From positions 681-16,813 of the forward strand of contig DCKY01000137.1 in the NCBI GenBank assembly GCA_002320775.1: 16,133 nt of DNA. Direction: 5' to 3'. Below the pieces are notes generated by a model. The model saw only the letters and a list, made by a program, of their open reading frames with translations, was not told the DNA's origin and ran no database searches. The stretch is from Planctomycetes bacterium UBA1662 (lineage in GTDB: Bacteria > Planctomycetota > UBA8108). Positions 14,395 to 16,133 of this stretch are shown here, piece after piece. The position numbers and the translations under genes were made by a program. Within the stretch, counting starts at the first letter, position 1. Each line of letters starts with the position of its first letter.

Positions 14395-15627
14395 TCACTT
14401 AGCCGGGAAAATCAGCCGGTCCGTGCCTCCGGTAAGCCATTCGAGGCTGAAGGCGGCGAGGCAGAGAGCTTTCGTCAGCCGACCGGCCTTTCCCCGTTCA
14501 TAGAAGCAGTAGATCGTCCCATCGGGACCCACCGCGAGGTCGGTGTAGGCGCTGGGGCCCGCCTCGATGGTCTTCATGACAGGCCAGGTTTTCGCCTCAT
14601 CGTAGCTCAGCTTCACGGAGACGTTCTGGCGTGCCCGGCTGGCCGGATTGTGGGGATTGGCGAAGAGGATGCGGTTCTTCCGGTGGAGTGGCCGCTCGCT
14701 CAGGCGAACGATGCTCCCCATGCAGATCGGCTCGACCAGGGCATCGTCAAAATGATAGCGGCTCCACCCGGAGACTCCATCGGCGCTGATGGAGATGGCC
14801 CGTCGCCGCCTGGCCGATTCATTGCGCAGGTTCAGGAGGATGCGGCCGTCCTGGAGCTGGACCGCCACGGTTTCTCCCGGATTGCGGATCTCCGGAATGC
14901 CGGTGGCACGCAGAGCTTTTGTCGATGGGTCGGCCGCCACCAATTCGCCGCGCTTCCAGTTGTCGCCGCTGTCATCACTGTAGATGACCGAGACGGCGGA
15001 GGGGCGGTGGGCGTGACCCCCGGTGCCGGCCGACAGCCAGACCGGTACGATGAGCCTCCCGGAGCGGGTTCTGAGTCCATGGCCGGGCCCGGTGGCGAGC
15101 ACCTTCCAGTCGTAGTCCTTTCGGAAGAGCTCAAAGGTATCCGTTATGTCGACCGCCTTGCTGAAGGTCTTTCCATCATCTGTGCTCTTTCGGTAGTAGC
15201 AGCGCGCGTATTCGATGCAGTGGAGAAAGTGGATGGCGCCGGCCTTCGCGTCGGGGATCATGACCGGGTTGTTCATGGTCACCTCGCCCGGCTTCGCCAG
15301 CCCCTTCTTCAGGGCCACCTCGTTCTGTTGTACTTTCCCTGGAGGCTCGGAGATCTTGCGGGACTTCTCCCAGGTCCTTCCTCCATCGAGGCTCCTGCGC
15401 ATGCGGATATCGATGGTGCTCCAGTCGCCTCCGCTTCGCGCCTCGCAGAACACGATGATGGTTCCCTTCGGTGAGACGATGACTCCCGGGATTCGGTAGT
15501 GTCTGTAGCCATCGGTGCCGGCCTCGAAGAGATTAATCTTTTTCAGCCCGGGCTCTTCGGCCGCGCAGGGGTCGATATTGGCCGACAGCAGCACTCCAGC
15601 CAGAATGAAGATTGAGCCCCTGGGCAT
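14395..15627 (-). CDS. Exported BNR-repeat sialidase (GH33-like exo-alpha-sialidase)
   Basis: A 410-residue protein with a signal peptide (residues 5-22, cleavage near PCAA). The sialidase fold is shown by YRIP (44-47; R45 is the first arginine of the carboxylate-binding triad) and by Asp boxes SLDGGRTW (79-86), STDDGKTF (148-155), SDDSGDNW (217-224) and a degenerate SYDEAKTW (341-348). Near the C-terminus SAYTDL (359-364) has the position of the nucleophilic Tyr and FYERG (375-379) a possible Glu partner; further arginines for the triad are available at 268 and around 331-333. It should release terminal sialic acids from exported or environmental glycans, though some BNR proteins act on other sugars. 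It runs convergent to the regulator and is not obviously linked to the lipid cluster. Confidence 0.85.
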   Translation of the reverse strand: MPRGSIFILAGVLLSANIDPCAAEEPGLKKINLFEAGTDGYRHYRIPGVIVSPKGTIIVFCEARSGGDWSTIDIRMRRSLDGGRTWEKSRKISEPPGKVQQNEVALKKGLAKPGEVTMNNPVMIPDAKAGAIHFLHCIEYARCYYRKSTDDGKTFSKAVDITDTFELFRKDYDWKVLATGPGHGLRTRSGRLIVPVWLSAGTGGHAHRPSAVSVIYSDDSGDNWKRGELVAADPSTKALRATGIPEIRNPGETVAVQLQDGRILLNLRNESARRRRAISISADGVSGWSRYHFDDALVEPICMGSIVRLSERPLHRKNRILFANPHNPASRARQNVSVKLSYDEAKTWPVMKTIEAGPSAYTDLAVGPDGTIYCFYERGKAGRLTKALCLAAFSLEWLTGGTDRLIFPAK

Positions 15628-15666
15628 CTTTTCTTGGTTCTTCCGGGTTCAGGCGGCGTTTTCAGT

Positions 15667-15682
15667 GGAACCGACCGGTTCC
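15667..15682 (-). terminator. Small inverted repeat between membrane protein and sialidase genes
   Basis: GGAACC (15667-15672) and GGTTCC (15677-15682) form a perfect 6-bp hairpin with loop GACC in the 69-base gap. No T-run follows on the minus strand (ACTGAAAA comes next), while on the plus strand TCTTTT follows; it may be a weak terminator or chance. Confidence 0.25.
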
Positions 15683-15696
15683 TCTTTTCGCGGCTT

Positions 15697-16133
15697 TCAG
15701 CCACCCTCGAAACGCCTGAAGAGCAGGGCGATCACGGAGCCTGTCACGCCCCAGAGGACGACCGCGTCGATGAGCTCGACCAGGATGAAGGCGCCGGGGT
15801 AGCCGTACCAGGTCCAGAAGGGAACCATGAAGGCGGTGAAGCCAAAGAGCGCGAGGATAACAGAGATGCCCAGGCGCCTGCCGAAGCTTTTCTTTCCCAT
15901 CGCGCACAGCAACGCCGCCAGCGCGAAGGAGCACAGGCAGCAGGTCATGAACTGCAGGATGATGCTCTCGGTCATCGGTTTGCCGCCATCGGGCCTGACC
16001 GCTCCGGTGACGAACATTCCCTTCGGGATCTCCTCGATCGCGGCCTGCCTGGCCTTGGCGGCATCTTCGGCGGAGAGCCCGGTGGTGTCAGGATAGGGCA
16101 GGAAATAGAAGCCCGGCCCGGAAGCGTTCTCTT
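15697..16133 (-). CDS. Small polytopic membrane protein, N-terminus outside window
   Basis: The frame is open from the stop at 15697 to the right edge, giving 144 residues; an internal ATG at 16017 would give 106 but the reading continues well upstream with sensible composition. The upstream part contains GPGFYFLPYPDTTGLSAED and IPKGMFVTG, shapes I associate with an uncharacterised planctomycetal membrane family whose soluble part follows an N-terminal helix. Three membrane helices follow (SIILQFMTCCLCSFALAAL; LGISVILALFGFTAFMV; AFILVELIDAVVLWGVTG, all in the last 95 residues). The function is unknown. It precedes the sialidase by 69 bases in the same direction and could share its transcript. 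Confidence 0.7.
   Translation of the reverse strand, partial: ENASGPGFYFLPYPDTTGLSAEDAAKARQAAIEEIPKGMFVTGAVRPDGGKPMTESIILQFMTCCLCSFALAALLCAMGKKSFGRRLGISVILALFGFTAFMVPFWTWYGYPGAFILVELIDAVVLWGVTGSVIALLFRRFEGG

Noticed and set aside
13260..14400. Photolyase gene that often accompanies LitR-type regulators
   Set aside because: No photolyase sequence is present; only the short SDR-like relic follows the regulator.

Overview
The window reads as a chromosomal segment of a free-living, probably marine bacterium of the Planctomycetota/Verrucomicrobiota type. That placement is an inference from gene content: a TPR/VCBS-repeat lipoprotein, a ThuA-like exported protein, a PQQ-type beta-propeller lipoprotein opening with WPQWRGPTRD, an exported BNR sialidase, and a thioredoxin/heme/PDZ protein. 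Most genes are GC-rich (about 58-68% in lines I counted); the MerR-type regulator gene is visibly poorer (about 45-50%). No tRNA, rRNA, CRISPR array or insertion sequence was seen.

Layout. Positions 10644 down to 3794 (minus strand) hold a compact membrane-lipid modification cluster in two tightly overlapping blocks. The first is a desaturase, an FAD-dependent amine-oxidase-like protein and a DUF1365 protein (10644-7635). The second is a CFA synthase, a DUF2878 protein, a DUF1295 protein and a second CFA-like methyltransferase (7450-3794). Within each block every junction is a 1-base (TGATG) or 4-base (ATGA) overlap, implying translational coupling. Next, still on the minus strand, come a quinone-oxidoreductase-like MDR protein (3707-2703), a probable selenoprotein (2677-1343) and a VCBS-repeat lipoprotein running off the left edge. 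To the right lie a ThuA-like gene (+), a PQQ beta-propeller gene (-), a CarH/LitR-type B12-binding MerR regulator (+), a relic of a nucleotide-binding gene, a sialidase (-) and a partial membrane protein (-).

How it may work together. Inference: the B12-binding MerR protein controls the lipid cluster in response to light. The intergenic region before the CFA synthase (7575-7626) and the one before the regulator (13241-13287) share the same compound element: two TGTAYA boxes around an identical GTAAAAAACC spacer, with a second GTAC-containing box to one side. CFA-like methylase, FAD oxidase, desaturase, DUF1365, DUF1295 and DUF2878 genes under a LitR/CarH regulator are a known bacterial association. 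The enzymes fit methylation, cyclopropanation or furan formation on phospholipid acyl chains.

The most striking item is the gene at 1343-2677. Its frame is broken only by two UGA codons, three codons apart (2462-2464 and 2453-2455), at the positions of a thioredoxin-like C-x-x-C. Just downstream lies an 8-bp hairpin with a GGU loop that closely resembles the E. coli fdhF SECIS. I read it as a double-selenocysteine (U-x-x-U) exported redox protein that also carries a CxxCH heme motif and two PDZ domains.
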